DNA of 16,187 bases from Desulfobacteraceae bacterium UBA2771 (GTDB taxonomy: Bacteria; Desulfobacterota; Desulfobacteria; Desulfobacterales; Desulfosarcinaceae), in contig DEIP01000121.1 of NCBI GenBank assembly GCA_002352605.1, positions 12,959 through 29,145 on the forward strand. Reading direction: 5' to 3'. The notes under the pieces are model-generated. The model was not told where the DNA came from and did no database searches. It was given only the letters and a program-made list of their open reading frames with translations. Both the position numbers and the translations under genes were made by a program. Positions 1-8,908 of this stretch are shown piece after piece. Each line of letters starts with the position of its first letter. Position 1 is the stretch's first letter.

Positions 1-28
1 TTATTTTTTCGCGAACCCTTAGGTTGTG

Positions 29-820
29 TTATTCCTTCAGCGCCCCTTTGAATTGCGGTTTTCGTTTTTCAAGAAAGGCGCGGCTACCCTCTTTGCTGTC
101 TTCGCTGGCCATGCAGATGGCAAAGGCGTCCGCTTCTATCTTGCAGCCGCTGGCCAGATCTACGTTCAAACCGTTGTTGACCGCCTGTTTGGCTGCTCTG
201 AGGGAGACCTTGCCCCTGGCGGCAATTGCCCGGGCCGTTTCCAAGGTCGCTTCCATCAGCGACGCCTGGGGAAGCACCCGGTTGACCAGGCCGATCGTCT
301 CGGCTTCTTGCGCCGGAATCATGTTTCCGGTAAAAATCATCTCCTTGGCCCGGTTGCTGCCGATGAGGCGGGGCAGCCGCTGGGTGCCCCCGAATCCAGG
401 GATAATACCCAGGCTGATTTCCGGCAGGCCGAACATGGCGTTTTCCGAAGCGTAGATAAAATCGCAGGCCAGGGCCATCTCGATGCCGCCTCCCAGGGCA
501 AATCCGTTTACCGCGGCAATCACCGGAATGGCCAGTTCCAGGAGTCGACCGATGATCAGTTGTCCTTTTCGCGAAAACATCTTTCCCTGTAAGGTATTGA
601 AGGTGGCTAGCTCGGCAATGTCCGCCCCGGCCACAAAAGATTTCTCGCCGGCGCCGGTTAGTACCAGCACACGGATCGCTTCGTCGGTCTCGATGTCATC
701 CAATGCCGCCGAGAGTTCGTCCAACAGTCGGCCGTTCAAGGCATTTAGCGCTTTGGGCCGGTTGAAAATGATGGTGGCGATGCCCTCCGTCACTTCAAAA
801 ATAATGTTTTGGTAAGCCAT
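29..820 (-). CDS. Enoyl-CoA hydratase / crotonase family protein
   Basis: Crotonase-fold hydratase of 263 aa, which would add water to 2-enoyl-CoA (for example crotonyl-CoA) in fatty-acid or butanoyl-CoA metabolism in the cytoplasm. Seen: the first oxyanion-hole segment SFVAGADI (61-68), the second GFALGGG (106-112), and both catalytic glutamates of true hydratases, E114 in GGGIEMAL and E134 in GLPEISLG, followed by PGFGGTQRLPR. Length is normal for the family. A GTG start at 880 would be in frame, but the ATG at 820 has a GGAGG-rich ribosome binding site just upstream and begins the protein where crotonases normally begin. It is the last gene of the long minus-strand run, 72 bp after the amidase start codon's gene end. 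Presence of both Glu residues argues against an isomerase or CoA hydrolase; the exact substrate cannot be read from sequence. Confidence 0.93.
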   Translation of the reverse strand: MAYQNIIFEVTEGIATIIFNRPKALNALNGRLLDELSAALDDIETDEAIRVLVLTGAGEKSFVAGADIAELATFNTLQGKMFSRKGQLIIGRLLELAIPVIAAVNGFALGGGIEMALACDFIYASENAMFGLPEISLGIIPGFGGTQRLPRLIGSNRAKEMIFTGNMIPAQEAETIGLVNRVLPQASLMEATLETARAIAARGKVSLRAAKQAVNNGLNVDLASGCKIEADAFAICMASEDSKEGSRAFLEKRKPQFKGALKE

Positions 821-825
821 GAATT

Positions 826-836
826 CTCCCTCCTCC
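826..836 (-). promoter_or_regulatory. Ribosome binding site deciding the crotonase start
   Basis: On the minus strand GGAGGAGGGAG lies 5 nt before the ATG at 820. It favours that ATG over the in-frame GTG 60 bases upstream. Confidence 0.8.
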
Positions 837-892
837 AATTGGTTCGCTGAATGGTCGGTCGCCGGCAGCGGCACCACCACTACGGCGGTCGT

Positions 893-2908
893 TTATCCCT
901 TCTTATCCCACTTTGTCGATGGATGGTTAAAGGCGGTGGGGCTGGTCTCTTTGATATACTTTCGAATCCCGCGAATGATTCCGTTGCAAAGCTCATCCTG
1001 GTATTTTTTACTGGTCAGGCGTTTGCACTCTCTGGGGTTGGAAATGAATGATGTCTCCACGAGGAGCGCCGGCATCTGGGCACCCAGAAGGACGTAAAAC
1101 GGCGCCTTTTTTACGCCTTTGCTGCGGATGTGGCTGAAATGCTTCTTCAGGTGCAGGCACATCTCCGCCTGGACCATGGCCGCCAGGCGGCTGGATTCGT
1201 TGATTTTGGAGTTCTGCATCAAATCGTTTAGAATCGATTCCAGGTCACTGATATTTTTTGCCGACGTGGCATTTTCACGGGCCGCCACCAGGATCGCTTC
1301 GTCGTCAGTGGCCAGGTTCAGGAAAAACGTTTCGATCCCGTAGGCCTTCCTGTTTCTCACCGCGTTGGTATGGATTGAGATGAACAGATCTGCGTTCTGG
1401 GTGTTGGCGATGGCGGTGCGCTCCTCCAAGGTCAGGTAGCGGTCGGTTGTGCGGGTGAGCACCGCATCGCAATTGAGGTCGGACTCCACTTTGCGGGCCA
1501 GTCGTTTGGCGATCTGCAGGACGATGTCCTTTTCATGTACCCCTTTCAAGTACCCCGGCGCGCCATAATCCTTGCCGCCATGCCCCGGATCGATGACGAT
1601 GCGGCTCACTCCCAGTGCCAGTTGGCGGGCGATGGCGCCGGGCGGCAGTTTCCCTGTGGGAGGACGCACGCGCAGGTCCGATGAGCGGGCAACCCGGCGG
1701 TCCGAGTCCTCTCCCCACACATCCAACACGATGCGAAAGGGATTTTTAAGAGAAAAAATCTTGTAGGTTTTAAAGGACTTGATATCCACCACGATCCTGA
1801 CCGATCTGCCGGTGTACTGACCGGCCCGCGCATCGCTGAGCAGCTCATCGTTGATGGGTACAAATTTCTTGATATCCTTGCCCAAGCGGCTTTTGCTCAG
1901 GTCGATATAAAGCCGCTGGGGTTTTTTAATGGCAGGGTCTTTTTTCAGCAGCCGGTGGGAAAACTTGGTCTCCCGATCGGCATCGATAACAATTCGTGTG
2001 TAGCTGGGGTTGGACCAGAACCGAAGCTTTTGTACGGTCACCAGGCCGGATTGCTGCGCCTGCGCATCCGGAAAGCCGGCGCCTGGATCGGTTTTATTTC
2101 CGGCGATAATGGCCGACGGCGGGTCACCATCGTCCATCTTTGCCGTTCCGGTGGGCCTATTGCCAATCACCTCGGCGCCGGCTTTATCGGCAAATGCACT
2201 GCCGGGAAACTCGCGTTTTACGCGACGGAAATAGTACATGGCCTTGTCATGATCCGCCTTGCTGTGGGACTTGACCGATAGCCCCTTATAAAGCAATCCG
2301 ATCATGTATAGGGATTCGGCCGCATGGGGACCGCGGGTGTAGGATCGGTAAGCCAGCTGGAAATGATCGATACGCTTTTCCCATTGATCCCGATATTTCT
2401 TTTTTGCGGTACTATTCATCAGCTGCTTATAGGCGGCATTGGCCTTCTTGAGATGTTTGGCGGAAACGGTCTCTTTGGGTGTTGCAACCGATTTTCCCAG
2501 ACCGGCCAGCTTCGATCTGGATTTTGGGGTGTAGCGGCTTTTTGGATATCGATGGATCACCCGTCGAAACGCGTCGACGGCTTCCTGCCGGTCAGCGGTC
2601 AGATAGGATCGCTTGTGCAGTTCCAAATATAAGAGGCCTGATCGATAGAGTCCGGCGGCGGCCCAGGGGCCGGAGGGATCAAGCCGGTAGACCTTTTGGT
2701 ATTTCTCGATACAGCCCAGCCACCGGTCCCGGTATTTCTGGTGTCGTGGATTTTTTTTGAGTGCGGCATAGGCCTTTTCGGCCCGTAAGTATTGTTGCTT
2801 GGGGGTCAGGGCCCAGGCCGGCCATACCAAGGCCGCATTGATCAGCAAAGTCAGGGCCACCAGGCGGAAAACGACCGTAAACATGGATTTATTGACGAGT
2901 TCCTGCAT
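893..2908 (-). CDS. Periplasmic N-acetylmuramoyl-L-alanine amidase (AMIN + Amidase_3) with duplicated TPR-like N-terminus
   Basis: Zinc amidase of the AmiC type that cuts the bond between MurNAc and the stem peptide of peptidoglycan, for daughter-cell separation or wall turnover. Numbering is for a 671-aa product. Seen: a signal peptide (about 10-33, ending PAWA), two related helical blocks (about 40-136 and 151-248), an AMIN domain (about 294-396) and Amidase_3 (about 436-655). The zinc ligands are present: H443 in DPGHGG, E459 in HEKD, H513 in SIHTNA, and the catalytic E618 in LVETSFISN. AMIN domains localise such amidases to the septum or envelope. The start is uncertain: GTG 2914, ATG 2908 or ATG 2884 are all in frame and none has a strong ribosome binding site; 2908 has a GAG 5 nt upstream. 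The gene begins 17 bp after mutS ends, so co-transcription is likely. The usual AmiC is about 400 aa; the extra length is the duplicated N-terminal part. Confidence 0.92.
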   Translation of the reverse strand: MQELVNKSMFTVVFRLVALTLLINAALVWPAWALTPKQQYLRAEKAYAALKKNPRHQKYRDRWLGCIEKYQKVYRLDPSGPWAAAGLYRSGLLYLELHKRSYLTADRQEAVDAFRRVIHRYPKSRYTPKSRSKLAGLGKSVATPKETVSAKHLKKANAAYKQLMNSTAKKKYRDQWEKRIDHFQLAYRSYTRGPHAAESLYMIGLLYKGLSVKSHSKADHDKAMYYFRRVKREFPGSAFADKAGAEVIGNRPTGTAKMDDGDPPSAIIAGNKTDPGAGFPDAQAQQSGLVTVQKLRFWSNPSYTRIVIDADRETKFSHRLLKKDPAIKKPQRLYIDLSKSRLGKDIKKFVPINDELLSDARAGQYTGRSVRIVVDIKSFKTYKIFSLKNPFRIVLDVWGEDSDRRVARSSDLRVRPPTGKLPPGAIARQLALGVSRIVIDPGHGGKDYGAPGYLKGVHEKDIVLQIAKRLARKVESDLNCDAVLTRTTDRYLTLEERTAIANTQNADLFISIHTNAVRNRKAYGIETFFLNLATDDEAILVAARENATSAKNISDLESILNDLMQNSKINESSRLAAMVQAEMCLHLKKHFSHIRSKGVKKAPFYVLLGAQMPALLVETSFISNPRECKRLTSKKYQDELCNGIIRGIRKYIKETSPTAFNHPSTKWDKKG

Positions 2909-2925
2909 AATCACTCGGCTATGGA

Positions 2926-5541
2926 TCAGTACACAACGGATTGTGCCTTGATCTGTAATTCGTTCAGGGTATTCAGGGCATCGATAGGCGTCATCCGGCT
3001 CACGTCCAGCATCTGGAGTGCTTCAACCAACTTTCGTTCCACCGGGCTGAACAGCCCCAATTGAATGTGCCCGGCTCTCTTGTCGGCCTCCTTTTTCTCA
3101 GCCGCCTTGGGTTGTATGCCTGCCTCGATCTGGGCCAGGATATTTTTGGAACGTCTGATCACCGGTTCGGGAATCCCGGCCAGCCGGGCGACTTGAATGC
3201 CGTAGCTGCGATTGGTTCCCCCCGGGGCCAGTTTTCTCAAAAAAATTATTTCGTCATTCCACTCCTTGACGGCAATATTGTAGTTCTTCACCCGGCTCAG
3301 CTGGTTCTCCAGGTCGGTCAGCTCATGGTAGTGGGTGGCAAATAAGGTGCGGGTACCCATGCCGTTCAGATCGTGGAGGTACTCGGCCACGGCCCAGGCG
3401 ATGCTCAAGCCGTCGTAGGTAGAGGTACCACGCCCGATCTCATCCATGATCACCAGGCTGCTGGCCGTGGCGTTGTTAACGATGTTGGCCGTCTCCTGCA
3501 TCTCAACCATGAAGGTACTCTGGCCGGCGGATAGGTTGTCCAACGCACCCACCCGGGTAAAAATGCGGTCGGTAATGGCGATATTGGCTGATTCAGCAGG
3601 CACGAAGGATCCCATCTGAGCCATAATGGTCATCAGCGCCACTTGGCGCAGCACGGTTGATTTCCCCGCCATATTGGGACCGGTGATGATCAAGACCTGA
3701 TTGTTTTGGTTGTCCATGACAATGGAATTGGGGACGAACCGCTCGCCGGTGATCAACTTTTCCACCATCGGATGACGCCCCTGTCGAATATCCAGGATGC
3801 CGTCGGTATTGATCTCCGGACGACGATAACCGTTATTTTGGGCGATCTCGGCGAAGGTGGTCAGACAATCCACCCGGGCGACGAAGCGGGCAATCTTCCG
3901 GATATCAGAGTGATGGGTTTTGACCTGACCACGGATGGAAACAAAGAGATCCAACTCCAGTTTGGCACGCTGATCCCCGGCGTTGAGCACCCGGGATTCG
4001 AAATGCTTGAGATCGTCGGTGATGTATCGCTCCGCATTTACCAGGGTCTGTTTGCGCACATAGTGATCGGGAACGCGTTCACTATGGCTGCGCGGAACCT
4101 CGATGAAGTAACCGAAGACCTTGTTGAAGCGCACCTTCAGGGAGTTGATTCCGGTGGCATCACGCTCTTTGGCCTCCAGCTCTGCCAGCCAGCTTTTACC
4201 GTCCCGACTGATTCGGATCAGCTCATCCAGTTCATCATTGTATCCAATATGGATCATGCCTCCGTCGGTGATTACCGGCGGCGCATCTTCGCGGATGGCA
4301 CGATGGATCAGTTCGGCCAGTTCGTCGAGCGTTGGGGTGTCTCGAACGTCGTTATAAGGCGGGGTGGTGAAACGGCTAAGCACGGAAAAAATGTCGCTCA
4401 GCGCCTGGATGGACCGTTTCAGTGCAGTGAGGTCACGGGCGTTGGCGTGCCCCATGGAGATCTTACTGCCCAGGCGCTCCAGATCCCGCACGGGTTTGAG
4501 GTATTCCCGCAGCTCCCGGCGTGTTTGCATCTGTTCCACGGCATCGGTCACCGCATCGAACCTGGACTGAATACGGGCTGAATCCAGCAACGGATAGCGC
4601 AACCAGTGGGCCATGAGCCGTCCGCCCATGGCTGTGATGGTCTGGTCCAGGATGTCTATGAGGGTTCCCCGACGGCTACCGGTGCGGATATTGCCCGATA
4701 ATTCCAGGTTGCGGCAGCTCTGATCATCCACTACGAGAAAATTTCCCAGAAAATAGGTTTGGACCCCATCCAGGTGTTCAATTTTTTGGCACTGGGTTTC
4801 GCTTACATAGTGGATCAATGCACCGGCGGCACCCACCCCGGCCTTCATGGACGCGCATCCGAACCCTTCCAGTGATAGGGTATCAAACTGCTCCAACAGC
4901 CGCTTGCGGCTACCGGTAAATTCGAATGCGCGGTCCTCCATGACGGTGACGGCATAGTTGCGGTCGTCCCTGAAAAACAAGGTGAAGGTATCATCGTTTT
5001 TCAGGGATTCAGGCAACAGAATCTCTCTGGGGGTCACCCGCATCATTTCATCGATAATGGCCGCCGAATCACTTGTTTCGGTGAGGCGGAAACTGCCGGT
5101 GGAGATGTCCAGACCGGCAAGGCCGACCATCTGCTGGTGGCGTGACACGGCCAGGATGAAATTGTTGCGCTTTCCATCTAAGAGTTCATCTTCGACGATC
5201 ATCCCAGGGGTCACGACACGGACCACCTTGCGTTTGACCAGGCCCTGAGCCGTCTTGGGATCTTCCACCTGATCACAAATGGCCACTTTGTAACCCTTTC
5301 CAATCAGCCGCGAGATATATCCCTGGGCGGCCCGATAGGGCACGCCGCACATAGGCACCGGGGCGTCGTCGTTTTTATTGCGGGACGTCAGGGTGATCTC
5401 CAGCACACGGGAGGCCAGCTGGGCGTCTTCGAAAAACATCTCATAGAAGTCGCCCATGCGGTAAAACAGGAGGACGTCGGGATACCGCTCCTTGATGGAG
5501 AGGTATTGCTGCATCATGGGTGTCGCTTTAACTAAGGCCAT
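2926..5541 (-). CDS. mutS: DNA mismatch repair protein MutS
   Basis: Full-length MutS (871 aa), the mismatch-recognising ATPase that starts post-replicative repair with MutL. Seen: N-terminal mismatch-binding domain with the Phe-x-Glu motif (F32, E34 in GDFYEMF), connector and core/lever regions (about 130-560), Walker A GPNMAGKST (621-629), signature STFMVEM (about 675-681), Walker B LVIMDE (696-701), and FATHYHEL (about 734-741). The C-terminus has the LGLF and TPIDALNTLNEL segments typical of the tetramerisation tail. The start at 5541 gives TPMMQQYL near the N-terminus as in other MutS proteins, although no good ribosome binding site is visible. It lies 126 bp after lapA and directly before the amidase gene. 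No key residue is missing. Confidence 0.98.
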   Translation of the reverse strand: MALVKATPMMQQYLSIKERYPDVLLFYRMGDFYEMFFEDAQLASRVLEITLTSRNKNDDAPVPMCGVPYRAAQGYISRLIGKGYKVAICDQVEDPKTAQGLVKRKVVRVVTPGMIVEDELLDGKRNNFILAVSRHQQMVGLAGLDISTGSFRLTETSDSAAIIDEMMRVTPREILLPESLKNDDTFTLFFRDDRNYAVTVMEDRAFEFTGSRKRLLEQFDTLSLEGFGCASMKAGVGAAGALIHYVSETQCQKIEHLDGVQTYFLGNFLVVDDQSCRNLELSGNIRTGSRRGTLIDILDQTITAMGGRLMAHWLRYPLLDSARIQSRFDAVTDAVEQMQTRRELREYLKPVRDLERLGSKISMGHANARDLTALKRSIQALSDIFSVLSRFTTPPYNDVRDTPTLDELAELIHRAIREDAPPVITDGGMIHIGYNDELDELIRISRDGKSWLAELEAKERDATGINSLKVRFNKVFGYFIEVPRSHSERVPDHYVRKQTLVNAERYITDDLKHFESRVLNAGDQRAKLELDLFVSIRGQVKTHHSDIRKIARFVARVDCLTTFAEIAQNNGYRRPEINTDGILDIRQGRHPMVEKLITGERFVPNSIVMDNQNNQVLIITGPNMAGKSTVLRQVALMTIMAQMGSFVPAESANIAITDRIFTRVGALDNLSAGQSTFMVEMQETANIVNNATASSLVIMDEIGRGTSTYDGLSIAWAVAEYLHDLNGMGTRTLFATHYHELTDLENQLSRVKNYNIAVKEWNDEIIFLRKLAPGGTNRSYGIQVARLAGIPEPVIRRSKNILAQIEAGIQPKAAEKKEADKRAGHIQLGLFSPVERKLVEALQMLDVSRMTPIDALNTLNELQIKAQSVVY

Positions 5542-5667
5542 TAATTAGGCAATATCTTCAATTTTTTCGGATAATGCGGCGGCAGGTTACGGAGGCGCAA
5601 TCCGATTGGGGAAGGCGGATGACGGGGCAGATGGACCTATTCGCCGCGGCCGACGGCACTATCCAGA

Positions 5668-6051
5668 TTATTTCATTTGAGCAGCCTCGTCCACAGGTTC
5701 CGCTTCGACGGATGCCGCCGGTAAGGGATCGGCGGAACCCTTCCGGGTGGAGAGCTGTTTTTCCAAAGACGATACGGCATCCACGAGGCTGGCCTCTTTG
5801 GCTTTGAGTGCCTTGATAATTTTTCCATCCTTAAAGTGTTTGAACAGGCTGAAAAAATAAGAAATTATAATCCCCGCCAGAAAAAAGGCCACGAAGAGAA
5901 TGGCATTGGCCAACAACGGGGTCGCATAATAATCAAAGCCCAGATCAAGCGTCAAGCAACTTTCGGTCATGAAAAATTCTTTGTTTTGGAAGATGACCAG
6001 CCCGACAAAGCCGAAGACGACGATCCAGAAGGCAAATTTCACCTTTTTCAT
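5668..6051 (-). CDS. LapA-domain inner membrane protein
   Basis: Small membrane protein (127 aa) that fits the LapA (lipopolysaccharide assembly A, YciS-like) family. Seen: N-terminal transmembrane helix (about 4-22), a short periplasmic-type loop, second helix (about 47-70, rich in Leu, Ile and Phe with a conserved-looking Gly), then a basic stretch and a likely coiled coil (about 78-103), ending in an acidic Ala/Pro-rich tail. The start is supported by GGAGGAG upstream of ATG 6051. In E. coli LapA works with the TPR protein LapB in controlling LPS synthesis; the TPR lipoprotein of this window is not evidently LapB, so that partnership should not be carried over. Gap to UPF0280 is 96 bp. The family call rests on topology and local pattern, so moderate confidence. 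Confidence 0.75.
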   Translation of the reverse strand: MKKVKFAFWIVVFGFVGLVIFQNKEFFMTESCLTLDLGFDYYATPLLANAILFVAFFLAGIIISYFFSLFKHFKDGKIIKALKAKEASLVDAVSSLEKQLSTRKGSADPLPAASVEAEPVDEAAQMK

Positions 6052-6147
6052 TGCGTATTTCTCCTCCGCCTGCTTTTCGTTGGGTTTTGCTTAGGACCAT
6101 GAAACCCCTTGATTACCGAGCATGTCTATCCTTTCCCACCTCAAAAC

Positions 6148-6924
6148 TCAACCCTTTTTTCCTTTCAGGGGGACCAATTCGACCTGTCCCCATGCCCCCA
6201 TTTCCCGGCCGACCACCACCACGATTCCGACGACACCGGTGATCTGTTTGCCGAAGTCGATGGCCGGTTTGATTCCACGAAGCGAACGAACCCGATTGCC
6301 GATGGCCGTGGCCGCGGCATCGGCCAGGGCACAGGAACGCGAAACCACGCAGACGGCATCGGCCGATCCGATTGATAAAGAGTGGCCCACCGTCGCCGAT
6401 GAGGTGCACATCCCGATGCCATCTCGAGAATTCGGCACCCGAATGCCCACTTTCATGCTGAGCGGAGATTTACCGGCAAACAGACCGGCCACTATCGGGT
6501 CATCGGTTTTTACGAAAACATCACCCCCGTTTTCCACCACCACCTGTTGGCTGTGTTCGAGCAGCCTACGGCCGACGCTTTCGGCCACGGCACCGGCGAC
6601 AGCCGCCATGGGTCCCACCCCGGCGGCATTGCCGGCAAGGATCATGTCGCGAACGACTTCAGGTCCAAAGGCCTGTTTATTCCAAGGAACCAGGGTGGTC
6701 ACAAAATCCGGATATTGCTTAATATACCCTTCGATGTGTCCCCGACACGCCATCGCCTGCTCACGGGCGGGCGCGTCGAGCAGGCGATCGGCCTGAATCA
6801 TCAGGTCCGTCTCCTGACAGATGACCTGGAAGGAGCGCAATCCGGGACAGCAAATTTGCCGGCGGTAGCTCCGTTCACGGTAACCGGTAGGAGAAAGCGG
6901 CCGCGGATCAGGTCGTTTGTTCAT
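6148..6924 (-). CDS. UPF0280 family protein (ApbE-like fold)
   Basis: Protein of 258 aa matching the UPF0280 family, related in fold to ApbE flavin transferases and common in methanogens and strict anaerobes; the biochemical role is not established. Seen: YRERSY near the N-terminus (15-20), ETDLMI (38-43), the glycine/alanine block GVGPMAAVAGAVAE (102-115), VVENGGDVF (129-137), a CTSSATVGHS stretch (about 173-182), and ADAAATAIGN (201-210), which resembles the ADALATA segment of ApbE. No signal peptide or lipobox, unlike secreted ApbE. Start at 6924 is 37 bp after the stop of the HD hydrolase gene; its ribosome binding site is poor, so translation may depend on the upstream gene. Family assignment is fairly sure, function unknown. 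Confidence 0.82.
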   Translation of the reverse strand: MNKRPDPRPLSPTGYRERSYRRQICCPGLRSFQVICQETDLMIQADRLLDAPAREQAMACRGHIEGYIKQYPDFVTTLVPWNKQAFGPEVVRDMILAGNAAGVGPMAAVAGAVAESVGRRLLEHSQQVVVENGGDVFVKTDDPIVAGLFAGKSPLSMKVGIRVPNSRDGIGMCTSSATVGHSLSIGSADAVCVVSRSCALADAAATAIGNRVRSLRGIKPAIDFGKQITGVVGIVVVVGREMGAWGQVELVPLKGKKG

Positions 6925-6961
6925 CGGTGCAAACCAAGATTGCCGGTTTCAATTCCTTCAC

Positions 6962-8140
6962 TCAAGATCGGGCCGTGGGCCGAAGATGTTCCGGAAACTG
7001 GTGCAAAAAGAAGCGGTCGGTCATCCCGGCGATATAGTCTCTGACGATTTCCGGAGGGCTGTGCTCGGCGAGATAGGATTCCGACATGTCCGCCATAAAC
7101 CTGGAATATATGTCGGATGCACGGTCATTGATTTCCAGCTCCTTTAGACACATCTCGAACAGCATGGAAAAGAGCCGTTGAATGGCCGCCGCATGGATCT
7201 TGCTTTTCGGGTTCAAATAAATACGTTCCAGATTAAATTGTTTAAGGGCTTTCAATGCATCGGAGATTTCGGGGCTGAAGGCCACAAACGGGTTATCGTG
7301 ACTGTTTTGGATCACATCGGTAACCAGGCGATAGACGATGGTTCCGTTGGTGTTGCCCAGCGTCCGGGCAATGGACCGGGGGATGTCGCGTCGATCAAGA
7401 ATGTCCAGCCGGATGGCGTCTTCCAGATCCCTGCCGATGTAGGCAATGGTATCGGCCACCCGTACGACACACCCTTCGTTGGTCATGGGGATAAGCGGAT
7501 AATCCGGGTCGGCCTTCTTGGCGGTGATCTCCGCGTCGAAGGTGGTAAAATTTTTATCCGGACTGGGCGCCAGCAGCTGGTTATGAATCTCGCCGTCATG
7601 GCAAAGAATGCCGTCCAGGGTCTGCAGGCAGAGGTTCCACCCCTGGCCTTTGCGTTCAACCCGATCCAAAAACTGAATGCTCTGAACATTGTGCATAAAG
7701 GTGCCGATGCCGGCCGCTTGACACAATGTGGACAGGTAGCACTCACCTTCATGGCCAAAGGGCGTGTGGCCGATATCATGGCCCAGGGCGATCGCCTCGA
7801 TAAGATCCTCGTTGAGACGAAGAAACCGGCCGATGGTACGGGCAATTTTGGAGACCAGCTGTACATGCAGCACCCGGTGGGTGATGTGATCGTTGGAGAT
7901 CAGGTAAAACACCTGGGTTTTGTCGATGTAGCGGGTGTAAGCCCGGCTGTGCAAAATCCGATCCGCATCCAGGGAAAAGGCCTGCCGGTAGCCGGCCGCC
8001 GTATCGATGATGGGATGACGGCGGATGCCTGCATTACTATAGGTGGCTTCCGGTGAGAAAATCTCCCGTTCCCGTTCGTTCAGGGTCGATTTCAGACTGT
8101 CCAGCACGGGCGGGGTGATAAAAGCGTCAGATTTGTCCAT
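6962..8140 (-). CDS. HD-domain deoxynucleoside triphosphate triphosphohydrolase (dGTPase-like)
   Basis: Cytoplasmic dNTP triphosphohydrolase (392 aa) expected to split dNTPs into deoxynucleoside and triphosphate, limiting the dNTP pool. Seen: the N-terminal arginine-rich entry SRAYTRYIDKTQVF (65-78), then the HD metal site: H88 (THRVLH), H121-D122 within LGHDIGHTPFGHEGE (119-133) and the distal D230 in RVADTIAY. These are the H...HD...D ligands and H126 is the extra histidine usual in dGTPases. Length is shorter than E. coli Dgt (about 505 aa) and similar to the shorter dGTPase-like class. The start overlaps the end of the ATP-grasp gene by 14 bp and has no close ribosome binding site, so translational coupling is likely. 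Nucleotide preference cannot be told from sequence. Members of this family can also restrict phage by depleting dNTPs, but nothing next to it suggests a defence island. Confidence 0.92.
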   Translation of the reverse strand: MDKSDAFITPPVLDSLKSTLNEREREIFSPEATYSNAGIRRHPIIDTAAGYRQAFSLDADRILHSRAYTRYIDKTQVFYLISNDHITHRVLHVQLVSKIARTIGRFLRLNEDLIEAIALGHDIGHTPFGHEGECYLSTLCQAAGIGTFMHNVQSIQFLDRVERKGQGWNLCLQTLDGILCHDGEIHNQLLAPSPDKNFTTFDAEITAKKADPDYPLIPMTNEGCVVRVADTIAYIGRDLEDAIRLDILDRRDIPRSIARTLGNTNGTIVYRLVTDVIQNSHDNPFVAFSPEISDALKALKQFNLERIYLNPKSKIHAAAIQRLFSMLFEMCLKELEINDRASDIYSRFMADMSESYLAEHSPPEIVRDYIAGMTDRFFLHQFPEHLRPTARS

Positions 8141-8906
8141 CGTCGATCATTTGCTCCATCATCTGAAAATAGTCGATGCCGGCCGCCCGGAACCCTTCCT
8201 TTCCGTATTTCATGTTGGCTTCCAGAATGGTATGCCGCCCATCGTGGCAGCAGATGTCCATGCCCACGTCGTCCCACCCGCAGGTTTGGGCCGCCTGACG
8301 GGCCAGGGATCGGGCCGCCGCGGGCACCGGATCCAGGCTGATGCGCCCCCCCATGGCCACATTGGTGCGAAACTCCCCTTTCCCGGCGATCCGCCAATAG
8401 GCATGAACCACCCGGCCGCCGATCACAACCACCCGGATGTCCCGGTCGATGGGAAGGTACTGTTGGATATAAGCCACATGGCGGTCACGGGTGTACGCAT
8501 CCAGGTCGGTGTCGTCCTTGATCAGGAAGACCCCGCGCCCCATGGCCGAGCCACGTGGTTCTTTGGCAACACACGGGTAGGAAAAGTATTCCCGTATTTT
8601 TGCCCGCTGGCGTTTTCCGTAAAAGACACGGGTTTTGGGATGGGGCAAGTCGGCCAGTTGGAACAGGGCGCTCTGCTTGATTTTGTCCTGAACGCACATG
8701 TACGTGCGGTAGCTGGGAAAGGTGGCTTTTCCCACGGCATCGAACAGATCGGCATAAAATGCCGTGGGATAGTAGATCTTTGCCGCGTCACGAATCAACC
8801 GCACCTCCGCTTCGCTGTAGTCCGTAAAGTTGGGATGAACCCCGAGGGTTCTAACATTACGGCACGAACGCAGGCGTGCCTCCAGTGCCAAGACTTGCCG
8901 TGCCAT
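8127..8906 (-). CDS. RimK-like ATP-grasp domain protein, substrate unknown
   Basis: ATP-grasp enzyme of 259 aa. The fold joins a carboxylate to an amine or thiol through an acyl-phosphate. Seen: a short N-terminal part, then the ATP-binding lysine segment PCVAKEPRGSAMGRGV (111-126), IQQYLPIDRDIRVVVIGG (147-164) as in RimK, the loop GRISLDPVP (187-195), and the metal-binding end VGMDICCHDG (214-223) with ILEANMKYG (227-235), where E229 and N231 are the usual Mg ligands. It is shorter than RimK (about 300 aa), the N-terminal domain being reduced. The ATG lies 2 nt after the Mrp stop and its end overlaps the dNTPase start, so it is translationally embedded between these two. The substrate is unknown; glutamate ligase, peptide ligase or cofactor modification are all possible. 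Confidence 0.87.
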   Translation of the reverse strand: MARQVLALEARLRSCRNVRTLGVHPNFTDYSEAEVRLIRDAAKIYYPTAFYADLFDAVGKATFPSYRTYMCVQDKIKQSALFQLADLPHPKTRVFYGKRQRAKIREYFSYPCVAKEPRGSAMGRGVFLIKDDTDLDAYTRDRHVAYIQQYLPIDRDIRVVVIGGRVVHAYWRIAGKGEFRTNVAMGGRISLDPVPAAARSLARQAAQTCGWDDVGMDICCHDGRHTILEANMKYGKEGFRAAGIDYFQMMEQMIDDGQI

Positions 8907-8908
8907 GG

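Noticed and set aside
3706..4581. Open frame of 291 codons on the plus strand inside mutS
   Set aside because: It is antisense to the conserved core of MutS, has no recognisable domain or ribosome binding site, and its openness follows from codon bias of the real gene.
6962..8140. dGTPase-like gene as an anti-phage defence gene
   Set aside because: Its neighbours are housekeeping genes, no other defence, toxin or mobile gene is near, and the family is common in nucleotide-pool control.
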